Below are positions 39,915 to 49,798 of a stretch of 64,000 nt of DNA, piece by piece. Location: the NCBI RefSeq assembly GCF_002216855.1, contig NZ_CP022355.1, positions 124,001 to 188,000 of the forward strand. The letters are read 5' to 3'. This DNA is from Paraphotobacterium marinum. GTDB taxonomy: Bacteria; Pseudomonadota; Gammaproteobacteria; Enterobacterales; Vibrionaceae. Each line of letters starts with the position of its first letter. Position 1 is the first letter of the stretch. The notes under the pieces are model-generated. The model was not told the DNA's origin, made no database searches, and saw nothing but the letters and a program-made list of their open reading frames with translations. Position numbers and translations under genes: made by a program.

Positions 39915-40412
39915 TTACAAATTTTTTGTGTTTGAGCCCAGTTCACTTGACTGGTGAAAAAAATTTTCTAACCATTTAATAATACCATCAAAATGTGGTA
40001 ATAATATTGAATTTTTAATGTCGGAAGAATGAGCTAGATCAGCAAATTTGTCAACAAATATTACTAAAATCGATACAAATAGGACACCCCTAACAATACC
40101 AAATATTACTCCCAAAAAACAATCCATACTTGATAGCCCTGAAGAAGCAACAAAATTTTTTAGTACATATCCTATTAACATCCCAACAAAAATTATACAA
40201 AAAAATACAATAGCCATTGATACAAAAGTTTTTAAAGCTTGATTATCAATACTTGTCATATAAGGTAAAATCAAATCATAATATTTAAATGCAAAATAAA
40301 AGGCCAGTACCCATGTTAGTAATGATAAAGTTTCTCTAATAAAGCCTCTAAAAACAGCAAATACAATTGATAGTGCAATTATAAAAATAATTGTATAATC
40401 AATCCAGTTCAT
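39915..40412 (-). CDS. cvpA: colicin V production protein CvpA
   Basis: Inner-membrane protein of 165 aa with about four helices. The N-terminus NWIDYTIIFIIALSIVFAVFRGFIRETLSLLTW is typical in two parts (NWIDYTIIFIIALSIVF; FRGFIRETLSLLTW). Involved in bile-salt/envelope resistance in enteric bacteria; molecular role unknown. In the purF operon. The dedD gene, usually between folC and cvpA, is missing: folC ends 32 bp upstream. Confidence 0.88.
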   Translation of the reverse strand: MNWIDYTIIFIIALSIVFAVFRGFIRETLSLLTWVLAFYFAFKYYDLILPYMTSIDNQALKTFVSMAIVFFCIIFVGMLIGYVLKNFVASSGLSSMDCFLGVIFGIVRGVLFVSILVIFVDKFADLAHSSDIKNSILLPHFDGIIKWLENFFHQSSELGSNTKNL

Positions 40413-40444
40413 ATTATACCTCTATAAGATTTATTTAAAACACA

Positions 40445-41700
40445 TCAAAAAGATCTTAAAATATCACCCACTGTGAAAAATGAACCAAAACAAATAATAA
40501 GATCTTCGGGCTTACACATTTGAGTAAGCTCTGTGTAATTCTGAAAAATATTCCCATCATTTAAGGTAATATTCACCATTTTATTTGACGGTAAAAACTT
40601 TGATATTTCTTGCTTGCTAGCTCCCCTATCAACATAATTTAACGAAACCGGCAACCAAAAGTCGACATGTGGGTTGATTTCATTAATAACGGATTCTATA
40701 TCTTTATCTTTTAGCATACCTATAAGAGCATATGTTTTTCCATTTTTTTTATATTTTGATATATTTTGTGCTAACAAAGAGGCTGATTTATGATTATGAG
40801 CCACATCAAGAATAACATCAGGGTTTTTCTTAATAGCTGAAAACGGCCAGGTAATTGAGCTTTTAATATACCTCTAATGATATCTTTGTTTTGAAGTTGA
40901 GGGGCAAGCACTATTGAAGCCATTATAGCTGAATAGGCATTTTCAAGATGGAGTTTGGGTAGTTCTCTGAAAAAAATCTTTCGGTCCTGAGTTTCCCATT
41001 CAAATTGATTCATATTAATTAATTTTCCATGAAAGTCCCTTTCTGCTTGATAAATATCACAACCTAAAGCCTTTGCTCTCTCATTAATAATATTTGGCAA
41101 AAGAGGCTCTCCTAAAATTACAGGAGATTTTTCTTTTATAATCCCGGCTTTTTCAAAAGCAATTTGTTCAATGGTATTACCCAACCAATCAGTATGGTCT
41201 AACGAGACATTCGTGATAATAGATAAATCTGAATCAAGTATATTTGTGGCATCTAGTCTACCTCCTAACCCCACTTCAACAAAGGCATAGTCTAAATCAA
41301 GCTCACTCATAACCAAAAATGCTGATAATGTAGTGAATTCAAAAAAGGAAAGCGGAACATCAGCTCTATGGGATTCAATAATTTTAAAGGCACGAATCAT
41401 ACAATCGTTAGTGATATTTTTACCGTTTATACGAAGTCGTTCATTAAAATCAACAAGATGAGGTGAACTATAAACAGCTACTTTTTTATCAAGATTTAAA
41501 AAAACAGATTCTAAAAAAGCACAAGTGGAACCCTTACCATTGGTTCCACCCACTAAAACAACTTTTTTTGCTAACGGTTGAAGACAAAGTTTTCTATAAA
41601 CAACTGAAATTCTATCAAGACCTAGATCAATTTCACTTGCAGTTAAGGTTTGAATATAACTCAGCCACTCATTATAATTCATAGCATCGAATTTATTCAT
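40445..41700 (-). CDS. folC: dihydrofolate synthase / folylpolyglutamate synthase (frame interrupted)
   Basis: Adds glutamate to dihydropteroate and to folates. ATP-binding GGTNGKGSTCAFLESVFL and LGGRLDATNILDSDLSIITN are in the first frame (41700-40771). The rest (DVAHNHKSASLLAQNI to FGSFFTVGDILR) is in another frame (to 40445). Adding one base to the T5 run 40824-40828 (A on the coding strand) reads GRFQLLRKNPDVILDVAHN and gives 418 aa (E. coli 422). One gene with a homopolymer lesion. FolC is usually essential, which argues for a sequence error. Confidence 0.92.
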
Positions 41701-41706
41701 ATAAAA

Positions 41707-42549
41707 CTAGTAATCCATCAACTTAGATAAAATATTATGAATTTTAGTACGCATATCTTTTCTTGAAACAATCATGTCTATTGCACCATGTTCAAGCAAG
41801 AACTCACTTTTTTGAAATCCTTCCGGTAATGTTTCTCTAACAGTATCTTCTATCACACGTTTGCCAGCAAAACCAATTAAGGCATTTGGTTCAGCAATAA
41901 TTACATCTCCCAACATGGCAAGACTTGCAGAGACACCACCATAAGTTGGATCTGTCAAAACAGATATAAATGGTAAATTTTCATTTGACAATTTTTCAAG
42001 AACTGCACTTGTTCTTGCCATTTGCATCAATGAAGCGACTCCTTCTTGCATTCTTGCACCACCGGATGCTGAAAAACATATAAACGGACACCTTTTTTCT
42101 ATAGCATATTCTGCAGCTTTAACGAATTTAGCGCCTACAACAGAACCCATTGAACCGCCAATAAAACTAAACTCAAATGCAGAGACAACAACTGGATGCG
42201 AATTTAAATTACCTGTAAAACTTAACAAAGCATCTTTTTCACCGGTTGATTTCTGCATGGAACTAATGCGATCTTTATATTTCTTGGTATCTCTAAATTT
42301 TAAGCCATCTACGGCTTGAAGATCAGAATTTAATTCATTTAAAGTTCCTTTATCGAGAAAACTTGTAATTCTGTCACGAGCTTTAATTCTCATATGATGT
42401 CCACATTTAGGGCATACATATAAATTTTTTTCTAAATCTTCTTGATACAGTACTTGTTCACATGAAGAACATTTTGTCCAAACCCCTTCCGGAATTGATG
42501 CTTTTCTGGAAGATACAATATTATTTTTAATTTTTTCAAGCCAGCTCAT
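41707..42549 (-). CDS. accD: acetyl-CoA carboxylase carboxyltransferase subunit beta
   Basis: Carboxyltransferase beta subunit that makes malonyl-CoA, 280 aa. N-terminal zinc finger with [23 protein letters not shown] (Cys pairs CSSC and CPKC) and the crotonase-like domain with [20 protein letters not shown] and [15 protein letters not shown]. Six bp upstream of folC, as usual in this cluster. Confidence 0.97.
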   Translation of the reverse strand: MSWLEKIKNNIVSSRKASIPEGVWTKCSSCEQVLYQEDLEKNLYVCPKCGHHMRIKARDRITSFLDKGTLNELNSDLQAVDGLKFRDTKKYKDRISSMQKSTGEKDALLSFTGNLNSHPVVVSAFEFSFIGGSMGSVVGAKFVKAAEYAIEKRCPFICFSASGGARMQEGVASLMQMARTSAVLEKLSNENLPFISVLTDPTYGGVSASLAMLGDVIIAEPNALIGFAGKRVIEDTVRETLPEGFQKSEFLLEHGAIDMIVSRKDMRTKIHNILSKLMDY

Positions 42550-42614
42550 TATTGACCTTTTTGTTATTTTTTAAATATTTAATATATTCGTCAATTATAT
42601 AGCATTTTATATAA

Positions 42615-43397
42615 TTACGAAAACCCTAAGGGAATAATTAATTCAGAACTTATACCAAATTCTTCAGGATATTCTACTCCCACCAAATATAATCCATTAG
42701 GCTTTGCAGTAACACCTGCCTTGTTTCTATCTTTAACTCTAAGTAATGAGTTAAACCATTCAATTTTCTGTAAACCTTTACCTACGTCTATAAGACTACC
42801 AACAATATTTCTAACCATATGATGTAAAAAAGCATTAGCCGTAATGTTAATAATCACATATTCTCCTTGCCTCTTAACAGAAATTTTCTGTATATTTCTG
42901 AATGAAGAGTTGGATTGGCAAGATGATGCTCTGAATGAACTAAAGTCATTTTCACCTAACAAAAGTTGTGATGCATCATGCATTTTAGTTTCATCCAATT
43001 TTTCATGAACATGAGTAAAACCTTTATTCCAAATAGATGGCCTCAGTTCACCATTGTAGATTATATAGGCATAGCTCCTGTTCAAAGCTGAAAATCTGGC
43101 ATGAAAATTATCTGGTACAATTTGAGCCCATTTCACAGAACAATGAGGAGATAAGTGACTATTAACACCAAGTGACCATGATCTGGCACTTCTAGAATAT
43201 GTTGAATCAAAATGAATCACTTGAAAAGTAGCGTGGACTCCTGTATCGGTTCTTCCAGCACAAAATACTTCTATTTTTTCATTTCCAATTAAAGAAATAG
43301 CTTGCTCTAAATCTTCTTGGACTGAACGACAGTGCTTTTGCTTTTGAAAACCACAGAAAGTACTTCCATCATATTCTATACCTAAAGCATAACGCAT
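42615..43397 (-). CDS. truA: tRNA pseudouridine(38-40) synthase
   Basis: Modifies U38-U40 in the anticodon arm. 260 aa. Catalytic Asp in FCAGRTDTGVHATFQVIHF, N-terminal ALGIEYDGSTFCGFQKQK, and ANAFLHHMVRNIVGSLIDVG. The start MRYALGIEYDG fits the family. Between fimV and accD. Confidence 0.97.
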   Translation of the reverse strand: MRYALGIEYDGSTFCGFQKQKHCRSVQEDLEQAISLIGNEKIEVFCAGRTDTGVHATFQVIHFDSTYSRSARSWSLGVNSHLSPHCSVKWAQIVPDNFHARFSALNRSYAYIIYNGELRPSIWNKGFTHVHEKLDETKMHDASQLLLGENDFSSFRASSCQSNSSFRNIQKISVKRQGEYVIINITANAFLHHMVRNIVGSLIDVGKGLQKIEWFNSLLRVKDRNKAGVTAKPNGLYLVGVEYPEEFGISSELIIPLGFS

Positions 43398-43454
43398 AGA
43401 TTTACCATATTATATAAATAAGCAAAACACGATATCATTAAACCTCAATTAATT

Positions 43455-44561
43455 TCAATCTATTTTTTTTAGCAGGTCCAATGCTTCCTTTTTATAGATG
43501 TCATTATTAGATTTAATGACATCTGATAAAAGTTCAACAGCAGCTCCTTTATCTTTTAACTCAATGTACATTTTAGCCAAATCTAACAAGTGTAAAATAT
43601 CTCCATCATCGTCAACATCACATGCTTGTATGCTTGGTAAAATATCTGATAAAGAGTTTTTTACTTTTTTAAAGTTTTCATTTTTCTTATTATCGCTAAG
43701 AATTACGTCTTCTGAAGAAACTGCTTGGGTAAAATCGGATTGAAAGTCATCAATTTGTATTACTTTTTCATTTTTTATGTTATGAAGTTCTGTTTTTACA
43801 TTAGCATCTGATAAATTCGATTTATTAAAAATATCAATATTGTGTTCCTTTTGAACATCATACTTTGATCTATCTTTATTTATATCTGAGATATTATTGT
43901 TTTTATTAAAAGGTGCTTCAGGATAGTGTTCATCTTCCTTTTTTCCTGAAAAAGAAGGAAATGTTTCATCATTTTGTTCACTTATCTCACCAACATCAAA
44001 AGATATTTTCTGATTTTCAGTATTTTGATCTTTATTGTTTTTATTAAAAGATGCTTCAGGATAATGTTTATCTTTCCCTTTTCTAGAAAAAGAAGGAAAT
44101 GTTTCATCATTTTGTTCACTTATATCACCAACATCAAAAGATATTTTCTGATTTTCAGTATTTTGATCATTAGGAACAATGCTTCTATGCTTCTGATTTA
44201 TATCAAATAAATTTTGATTAGTAAAAACTTCTGGCACAATTAGCTCTTCTCGATTATCAAAATGAATATTGACGTTATTTTTTAATCTTTCATTATTAAC
44301 TTGCTTAACGCCTTCGGTCACGAATGATGGCTCAAAATTTTGTTGCATACTAGGAATAACATGTTGTTCGTTCGTTTTTTTTTCCTTTCTGTTTTGTTTA
44401 TTATTTTCAGCTGAGCGCGTTGGAAGAAGCAATAATAATATAATCAAAATAATGGAAATAACCAAAATCCCTAATAAAGTAATTGATATAAAATCATGGT
44501 TCCCTTCAAATAATGATTTAATCCAGTTTAAAAATTGTATAAAAAATTCCAAAATTTTCAC
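43455..44561 (-). CDS. FimV-like membrane protein (short form)
   Basis: 368 aa. One membrane helix near the N-terminus (about residues 24-46, ITLLGILVISIILIILLLLL), a long, polar, low-complexity middle section, and a C-terminal segment of about 50 residues (DGDILHLLDLAKMYIELKD, KEALDLLKKID) that matches the FimV C-terminal/TPR-like domain. The large periplasmic LysM part of typical FimV (polar-hub protein, often over 600 aa) is absent. The middle contains a 46-residue direct repeat. The location between asd and truA is that of fimV in other gammaproteobacteria and supports the call. Function in this reduced form is unknown. Confidence 0.72.
   Translation of the reverse strand: MKILEFFIQFLNWIKSLFEGNHDFISITLLGILVISIILIILLLLLPTRSAENNKQNRKEKKTNEQHVIPSMQQNFEPSFVTEGVKQVNNERLKNNVNIHFDNREELIVPEVFTNQNLFDINQKHRSIVPNDQNTENQKISFDVGDISEQNDETFPSFSRKGKDKHYPEASFNKNNKDQNTENQKISFDVGEISEQNDETFPSFSGKKEDEHYPEAPFNKNNNISDINKDRSKYDVQKEHNIDIFNKSNLSDANVKTELHNIKNEKVIQIDDFQSDFTQAVSSEDVILSDNKKNENFKKVKNSLSDILPSIQACDVDDDGDILHLLDLAKMYIELKDKGAAVELLSDVIKSNNDIYKKEALDLLKKID
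43893..44168 (-). repeat. two-copy 138-bp direct repeat within the FimV-like gene
   Basis: Copies 44168-44031 and 44030-43893. Both encode 46 residues beginning DQNTENQKISFDVG and differ at a few positions (for example D/E after FDVG, and RKGKDKHYPEAS versus GKKEDEHYPEAP). In-frame duplication. Confidence 0.92.
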
Positions 44562-44585
44562 CTTACTATTAAATAAAATAAATTA

Positions 44586-45599
44586 TTAAAGGTATTGATT
44601 TATCAATAACTCAGCTATTTGAACACTATTTGTAGCAGCGCCCTTTCTAATGTTATCTGCTACTACCCATAGGTTTAATCCATTTTCATTATCTAAATCC
44701 TTTCTGAGTCTACCTACCATAACTAGGTCTTGATTTGCTCCATGCGTAACTTGCGTTGGGAACTCATCATCTTCAAAAAATTTAATGTACTGCGAATCTC
44801 TCATTAAATCTTTAACCTGTTCTATATCAAAAGGATAGTTCGTTTCAATATTTACTGACTCTGAATGACCAAAAAAAACAGGAACACGAACACAAGTTGC
44901 ATTTACAGAAATTTCAAAGTCATTTAATATCTTTTTGGTTTCCCAAACCATTTTCATTTCTTCTTTGGTATACCCATTTTCCATAAAAACATCGATTTGA
45001 GGAATACAATTGAATGCAATTTGGTCAGAAAAAACATTTTTTTCTAGTTCCTTTGAGTTCAATAAATTTGCTGTCTGACCAGCTAATTCGTTTATGGCAC
45101 TTTTTCCAGCTCCTGAAACTGATTGATATGTAGAAACATTAATTTTGTCTATCCCATATAAATCATAAATTGGTTTTAAGGCAACTAACATTTGTATAGT
45201 AGAACAATTGGGATTAGCTATAATATTTTTGTTTGTATATGCTGACATATCTTCAGGATTTACTTCAGGGATAATTAAGGGAACTTGATCATCGTATCGA
45301 AATTGAGAAGTATTATCTATAACCACAACGTTATTCATAGCAGCAATGGGTGCCCATTTTTCTGAAACTGAACCACCGGCAGAAAAAATGGCAATTTCAG
45401 CTTTATTCCAATCAAACTCTTCTACATTTTCAACTCTGATAGACTTACCTTTAAACTGTAGAGTTTTTCCCGCACTATTTTTAGATGCAAGCAAAAATAA
45501 ATTTTGTACTGGGAAATTTCTTTCCTCTAACACCTCTATTATCATTTCACCAACAGCACCAGTAGCACCTAAAATAGCAATATTATATTCTTTAGTCAT
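44586..45599 (-). CDS. asd: aspartate-semialdehyde dehydrogenase
   Basis: NADPH-dependent step in lysine, threonine, methionine and DAP synthesis. 337 aa. N-terminal ILGATGAVGEMIIEVLEERNF, the catalytic Cys in NPNCSTIQMLVALKP and the His in PVFFGHSESVNIET. The start overlaps the pdxB stop by 8 bp, so pdxB-asd are coupled. Confidence 0.95.
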   Translation of the reverse strand: MTKEYNIAILGATGAVGEMIIEVLEERNFPVQNLFLLASKNSAGKTLQFKGKSIRVENVEEFDWNKAEIAIFSAGGSVSEKWAPIAAMNNVVVIDNTSQFRYDDQVPLIIPEVNPEDMSAYTNKNIIANPNCSTIQMLVALKPIYDLYGIDKINVSTYQSVSGAGKSAINELAGQTANLLNSKELEKNVFSDQIAFNCIPQIDVFMENGYTKEEMKMVWETKKILNDFEISVNATCVRVPVFFGHSESVNIETNYPFDIEQVKDLMRDSQYIKFFEDDEFPTQVTHGANQDLVMVGRLRKDLDNENGLNLWVVADNIRKGAATNSVQIAELLINQYL

Positions 45600-46743
45600 A
45601 TTCTAATACCGTAAACCCTAATTTCTTTAATTTATTTATATCTTGACTTTTCTTTAAACCCCTAACACAAATTGAACTAAATTCCCTTCGTTGAGCATAG
45701 TTTTTTCTGAAAAGGTCAAACTCTTTACCGATATCATTTTTAGATTTAGTAATACAAAGAGTTTTTGAAAAATCTGAACTTTCTTTTTCAACATTATACG
45801 CAAATTCAATTAATTGCATAATCTTTTTATTATTCACTTCACCATCAATAAAAAAATCTTTTTTAACAGTGGGCAACAACTCACAAAATTCATATTTCTT
45901 ATCGTAACCAAAATATCCGCAAAAATCATCATAAATCATCCACGAACCTTTAATTTTCCCCTCTACTGAATAACCCGCAATATGAGGAGTAAATAAGTCT
46001 ACATAAGAAAGTATTTTTTTATTTATGAAGGGCTCGTTTTCAAAAACATCTAAAGTTAAATGAAATTTGTTTTTTATGTCTCCACCTAAGAAAGCACCTT
46101 CGTCAATTACATCTCCTCTAGAAGCGTTTATTAGAATTGTATTTGCTTTAAGATTATTTAGACGATTCAAATCAAATAAATGGTATGAAGAAAATTTAGT
46201 GTCATGAATTAAAGAACAATGAAGACTTATAATATCAGCATTCTCACAAATATATTCAATATCACAAAACTCTCTATGATCTCCTTTTTTTTCTATAAGA
46301 GGATCACAAATAAGAACATTTAAGTTTAGTGTTTTTAAAAGACCGTAAAGATATGAACCAACATTACCCATCCCAACTAACCCAATAACTTTATCAGTGA
46401 AATTGAAGTTATATTTTTTTCCATAATACATAATTACTGCCAGGACATATTCAGAAACAGCTATTTTATTTGATCCAGGTGCTGAAAAAAAGGCGATGTT
46501 TTTACTCATCAAGTAATTTATATCAATATGATCAATACCCGCCGTACAACTTCCAACAAATTTTATTTTTTTAGCATACCGCAATAAATTTTCATCGACT
46601 TTAGTTACTGATCTTACAAGTAATACATCAATATTTTTTAGATCTTCGGCTTTTATATTTCTCCCTGGTTTGAAAGTAACTTCTCCATAATCTTCAAATA
46701 GCTTTCTTCCATGAACAATATTTTCATCTATTAAAATTTTCAT
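45592..46743 (-). CDS. pdxB: erythronate-4-phosphate dehydrogenase
   Basis: Second step of pyridoxal phosphate synthesis (DXP-independent serine route). 383 aa from the ATG at 46743; an upstream start adds nine non-conserved residues, and MKILIDENIVHGRKLFEDYGE is the family start. 2-hydroxyacid dehydrogenase signatures: LVRSVTKVDENLL, FVGSCTAGIDHIDI, IGLVGMGNVGSYLYG, NASRGDVIDEGA and FTPHIAGYSVEGK with the catalytic His. The C-terminal dimerisation domain is present but divergent. Confidence 0.93.
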   Translation of the reverse strand: MKILIDENIVHGRKLFEDYGEVTFKPGRNIKAEDLKNIDVLLVRSVTKVDENLLRYAKKIKFVGSCTAGIDHIDINYLMSKNIAFFSAPGSNKIAVSEYVLAVIMYYGKKYNFNFTDKVIGLVGMGNVGSYLYGLLKTLNLNVLICDPLIEKKGDHREFCDIEYICENADIISLHCSLIHDTKFSSYHLFDLNRLNNLKANTILINASRGDVIDEGAFLGGDIKNKFHLTLDVFENEPFINKKILSYVDLFTPHIAGYSVEGKIKGSWMIYDDFCGYFGYDKKYEFCELLPTVKKDFFIDGEVNNKKIMQLIEFAYNVEKESSDFSKTLCITKSKNDIGKEFDLFRKNYAQRREFSSICVRGLKKSQDINKLKKLGFTVLEYD

Positions 46744-46840
46744 AGAATCAGTCTCCACTGTAATTGACATAAAATTTAAATTATAATCATTGTAACAATA
46801 TATAAATATTCTAAATAGTTCCTGTAAGAGAATTTACTTA

Positions 46841-48820
46841 ATGAAAGACAAAAATCCTGCAAATATATCTTTTAAAAACTCTAAACCATACTCAAAACAA
46901 TTTGATGATATTTATTATTCTTATGGAGATGGTGTTGAAGAAAGTAACTTCGTCTTCTTTGATAATAATGACTTACCAAATAAATGGAATTCTTGGAATA
47001 AATCTCACTTTGTTATCGGAGAAACTGGTTTTGGTACAGGACTTAATTTTTTACTTGCTCTAAAAAAGTTTAAAGAGTACATAAAACAGAATAATCAAAA
47101 AGTTTTGAAAAAGCTTTTCTTTATTAGTTTTGAAAAATATCCTCTTTCACTCAATGATTTAGAGTTAATTTATAAAGATTCAGATCTCAAAGATCTTGCC
47201 AGCGAACTAATAGAAAACTATCCCTGTAAAACTAATGGCTGTCATCGACTTAAATTTTTTGATTCAAAAGTAATTTTAGATTTATGGATAGGAGATATTC
47301 ATGATAGCTTATCGAGTATTTGCAATTTCCAAAATGGCTTTGTTGACACTTGGTTTTTAGATGGTTTTTCTCCAAATAAAAATAAAGATATGTGGAGTAA
47401 AGATTTATTTAAAAAACTAAATAGTTTGTCAAACCAACATGCCTCTTTTTCGACCTTTACCGCATCGAGTTTTGTAAGAAGAAACCTTGAAGAATGTAAT
47501 TTTGAAATTAAAAAAGTTAAGGGGTTTAGAAACAAGCGTGAAATGTTAACTGGAAAAATAAAAAATAAATATATATCAGAAAAGTCTACAAATGAATTTA
47601 CTTGGCCACTGTTAGAAACTAGAGAAGTGGCTTTAATTGGTGGTGGATTAAGCTCTATACTTTTAGCAAAATTACTCGTTAATAATGGAATTAAAACCAC
47701 TATTTATACAGAAAACAGTACATTAGCAACTGGTGCATCAGGAAATAGCCAAGGAGTTGTCTATCCCTTAATCAGTCCAAGTAATGACATCCTAACAAAT
47801 TTCTTTATATCAGCCTTTAGTTTTTCATCGAATGAAATAAAAAGAACATTAAAAAATGATAAAGAGTCTTATAAGACTTGTGGTGTTTTACAAATAGACT
47901 GCCCATCCAGAAGTACAAAGAAAATCGAAAATTTTGATTGTGACGAATCTATAAAAATAAATCTCTCTGAAAAACAAACTAACTTAACAACTGGATTAGA
48001 TATTAATCAAAAAAGCATATTTTATCCCGGTGGATTATGGGTTTCTCCTAAAAATTGGATTGCATCCATTTTATTAAATTTAAAAACAAGTAAATTATTT
48101 ACTGTCAAATATAATAAAAAAATATCATCTATAGAATATTTAAATCCAAACGATATTAGACTAAAATCTGACAATAACACAAACTTTCATCATGAAGCTT
48201 GTATTTTTACTTGTGGTCCATATATAAAAAACTTTTCACAACTAGAAAACATACCCATATGTCCGGTTAGAGGACAGATTTCATTAATCTCACCGAAGTA
48301 CATAGCCACAAAAGAAGATTCCTATAAAATTCAATACAATAAAATAAATCATGTTCTATGTTACGACGGTTATATAACTCCACCAGATCCAAGATCAGGA
48401 TATCAATCTTTGGGTGCCTCATATAAAAGAAATAATCTAAACACCAGTTACTCAGAAAAAGAACATTCAGAAAATTTAAATTCAATAATTCAGTCAATTC
48501 CAAATGTAAACTGGGACAATTACTTTGAAAATAAAATTAAAGATTATAACGTGGGCATCAGGGCAACATCTCGGGATCATTTTCCATTTATTGGACCTTT
48601 ATTAAATAATTTACCATACGATAAAAACATAGCTTCTAATTTTTATCCTAACATTTTTCTATTTACTGGTTTAGGCTCTAGAGGGCTTACTTCAGGTCCA
48701 TTATTAGCTGAAATAATGGTTTCTACAATTCTTGGTGAACCAATACCATGTGAATTAAATCTTCTAAAAAAAATATTTCCCAATAGAAAATGGTTAAAAA
48801 TGATATCTAAAAATTTATAG
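46841..48820 (+). CDS. mnmC: bifunctional tRNA mnm5s2U methyltransferase / FAD oxidoreductase
   Basis: Final steps of the wobble mnm5s2U34 modification. 659 aa (E. coli 668). N-terminal methyltransferase domain (residues 1-240) with FVIGETGFGTGLNFLLALKK and TWFLDGFSPNKNKDMWS. C-terminal FAD domain from about 263 with VALIGGGLSSILLAKLL, STLATGASGNSQGVVYPLI, and GLGSRGLTSGPLLAE near the end. A ribosome-binding site precedes ATG 46841. Complete and in one frame. Confidence 0.95.
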   Translation: MKDKNPANISFKNSKPYSKQFDDIYYSYGDGVEESNFVFFDNNDLPNKWNSWNKSHFVIGETGFGTGLNFLLALKKFKEYIKQNNQKVLKKLFFISFEKYPLSLNDLELIYKDSDLKDLASELIENYPCKTNGCHRLKFFDSKVILDLWIGDIHDSLSSICNFQNGFVDTWFLDGFSPNKNKDMWSKDLFKKLNSLSNQHASFSTFTASSFVRRNLEECNFEIKKVKGFRNKREMLTGKIKNKYISEKSTNEFTWPLLETREVALIGGGLSSILLAKLLVNNGIKTTIYTENSTLATGASGNSQGVVYPLISPSNDILTNFFISAFSFSSNEIKRTLKNDKESYKTCGVLQIDCPSRSTKKIENFDCDESIKINLSEKQTNLTTGLDINQKSIFYPGGLWVSPKNWIASILLNLKTSKLFTVKYNKKISSIEYLNPNDIRLKSDNNTNFHHEACIFTCGPYIKNFSQLENIPICPVRGQISLISPKYIATKEDSYKIQYNKINHVLCYDGYITPPDPRSGYQSLGASYKRNNLNTSYSEKEHSENLNSIIQSIPNVNWDNYFENKIKDYNVGIRATSRDHFPFIGPLLNNLPYDKNIASNFYPNIFLFTGLGSRGLTSGPLLAEIMVSTILGEPIPCELNLLKKIFPNRKWLKMISKNL

Positions 48821-48830
48821 ATATAATTAT

Positions 48831-48855
48831 CTAATTAATAAAATTAGTTATTTTT
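48831..48855 (+). terminator. weak terminator after mnmC
   Basis: Short 6-bp stem CTAATT (48831-48836) / AATTAG (48842-48847) followed by a T-rich stretch. An AT-only hairpin, ATTAAAAAT / ATTTTTAAT, lies just downstream. Weak by stem length. Confidence 0.35.
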
Positions 48856-48934
48856 ATAATTAAAAATAAAATTTTTCATTTTTAATTTAAATTAAAGCAT
48901 AATATATTAAGTTTTTTTTTCAAATTAATATATT

Positions 48935-49573
48935 ATGACTCTTTTAATTCTTTATATTATTGGAATAGTTTCTGAAGCTATGACAGGTTCTCTTTCTGCG
49001 GGTAAAAGAAAAATGGATTGGTTTGGTGTTATTTTAATTGCATCCATAACAAGTCTGGGTGGAGGTACAATTAGAGATATTCTATTAAATCATTATCCAT
49101 TAACATGGGTTAAACATCCTTATTTTTTAATTTTAACTTGTCTAGCCGGTATATGTGCAACACAGATACCAAACTGGATTACAAAAAATAATAAATTATT
49201 TTTAACATTAGATGCAATTGGTTTAATCACATTTACAATTATTGGCTTTCAAATAGCATTAGAGATTGGATGTAGTCCATTAATATGTATAGTATCAGGT
49301 TTAATCACTGGTGTATTTGGTGGATTAATGAGGGATATATTAACACAAAACCCTCCGATTGTTCTTTATAGAGAGCTTTATGCATCAGTATCTATTCTTA
49401 CATCTGGGATTTATTTATTTTTAATTAACACAAAATTAAACCATGATTTAGTTATTATAATTAGTTTTTTTTCAGGTTTAATCATACGTCTACTTGCAAT
49501 TAAATTTAATTTAAATCTTCCAACTTTTAGCATAAAAGAAATTAATGGTAATTCTAAATTTAAAGATAAATAA
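48935..49573 (+). CDS. TRIC/UPF0126 family membrane protein
   Basis: 212 aa with about seven hydrophobic helices made of two repeats of the UPF0126 (bacterial TRIC-type cation channel) domain: repeat 1 has SGSLSAGKRKMDWFGV-type motif (seen as GSLSAGKRKMDWFG) and SLGGGTIRDILL; repeat 2 has GLITFTIIGFQIAL and GVFGGLMRDILTQNPP. E. coli relatives are YadS and YicG. Some TRIC homologues conduct K+; a specific role is not shown here. No obvious operon partner; 225 bp to aroC with no gene seen. Confidence 0.85.
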   Translation: MTLLILYIIGIVSEAMTGSLSAGKRKMDWFGVILIASITSLGGGTIRDILLNHYPLTWVKHPYFLILTCLAGICATQIPNWITKNNKLFLTLDAIGLITFTIIGFQIALEIGCSPLICIVSGLITGVFGGLMRDILTQNPPIVLYRELYASVSILTSGIYLFLINTKLNHDLVIIISFFSGLIIRLLAIKFNLNLPTFSIKEINGNSKFKDK

Positions 49574-49798
49574 ATTAGTATACCAAAAGCTATTAATCAG
49601 GAAGACTTAAAATATATCTTTCCAGTTTTTTTTCACTTAAGTATGGGCTTGTAATCTTGAGTGACGGTCTTATTTTGAAAAGATAACCTATTAATATACC
49701 ATGAAAGTTTTCACTCTCTTTACATTTTTAATAAACATATTTTAAGCTATCTTTATACTTTTAAACTCAAACTTCTAATTATGTATAATTTTAGTGAT

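Noticed and set aside
43974-44210. Plus-strand small gene opposite the FimV-like gene
   Set aside because: Its internal repetition mirrors the 138-bp duplication on the opposite strand; no support for expression.
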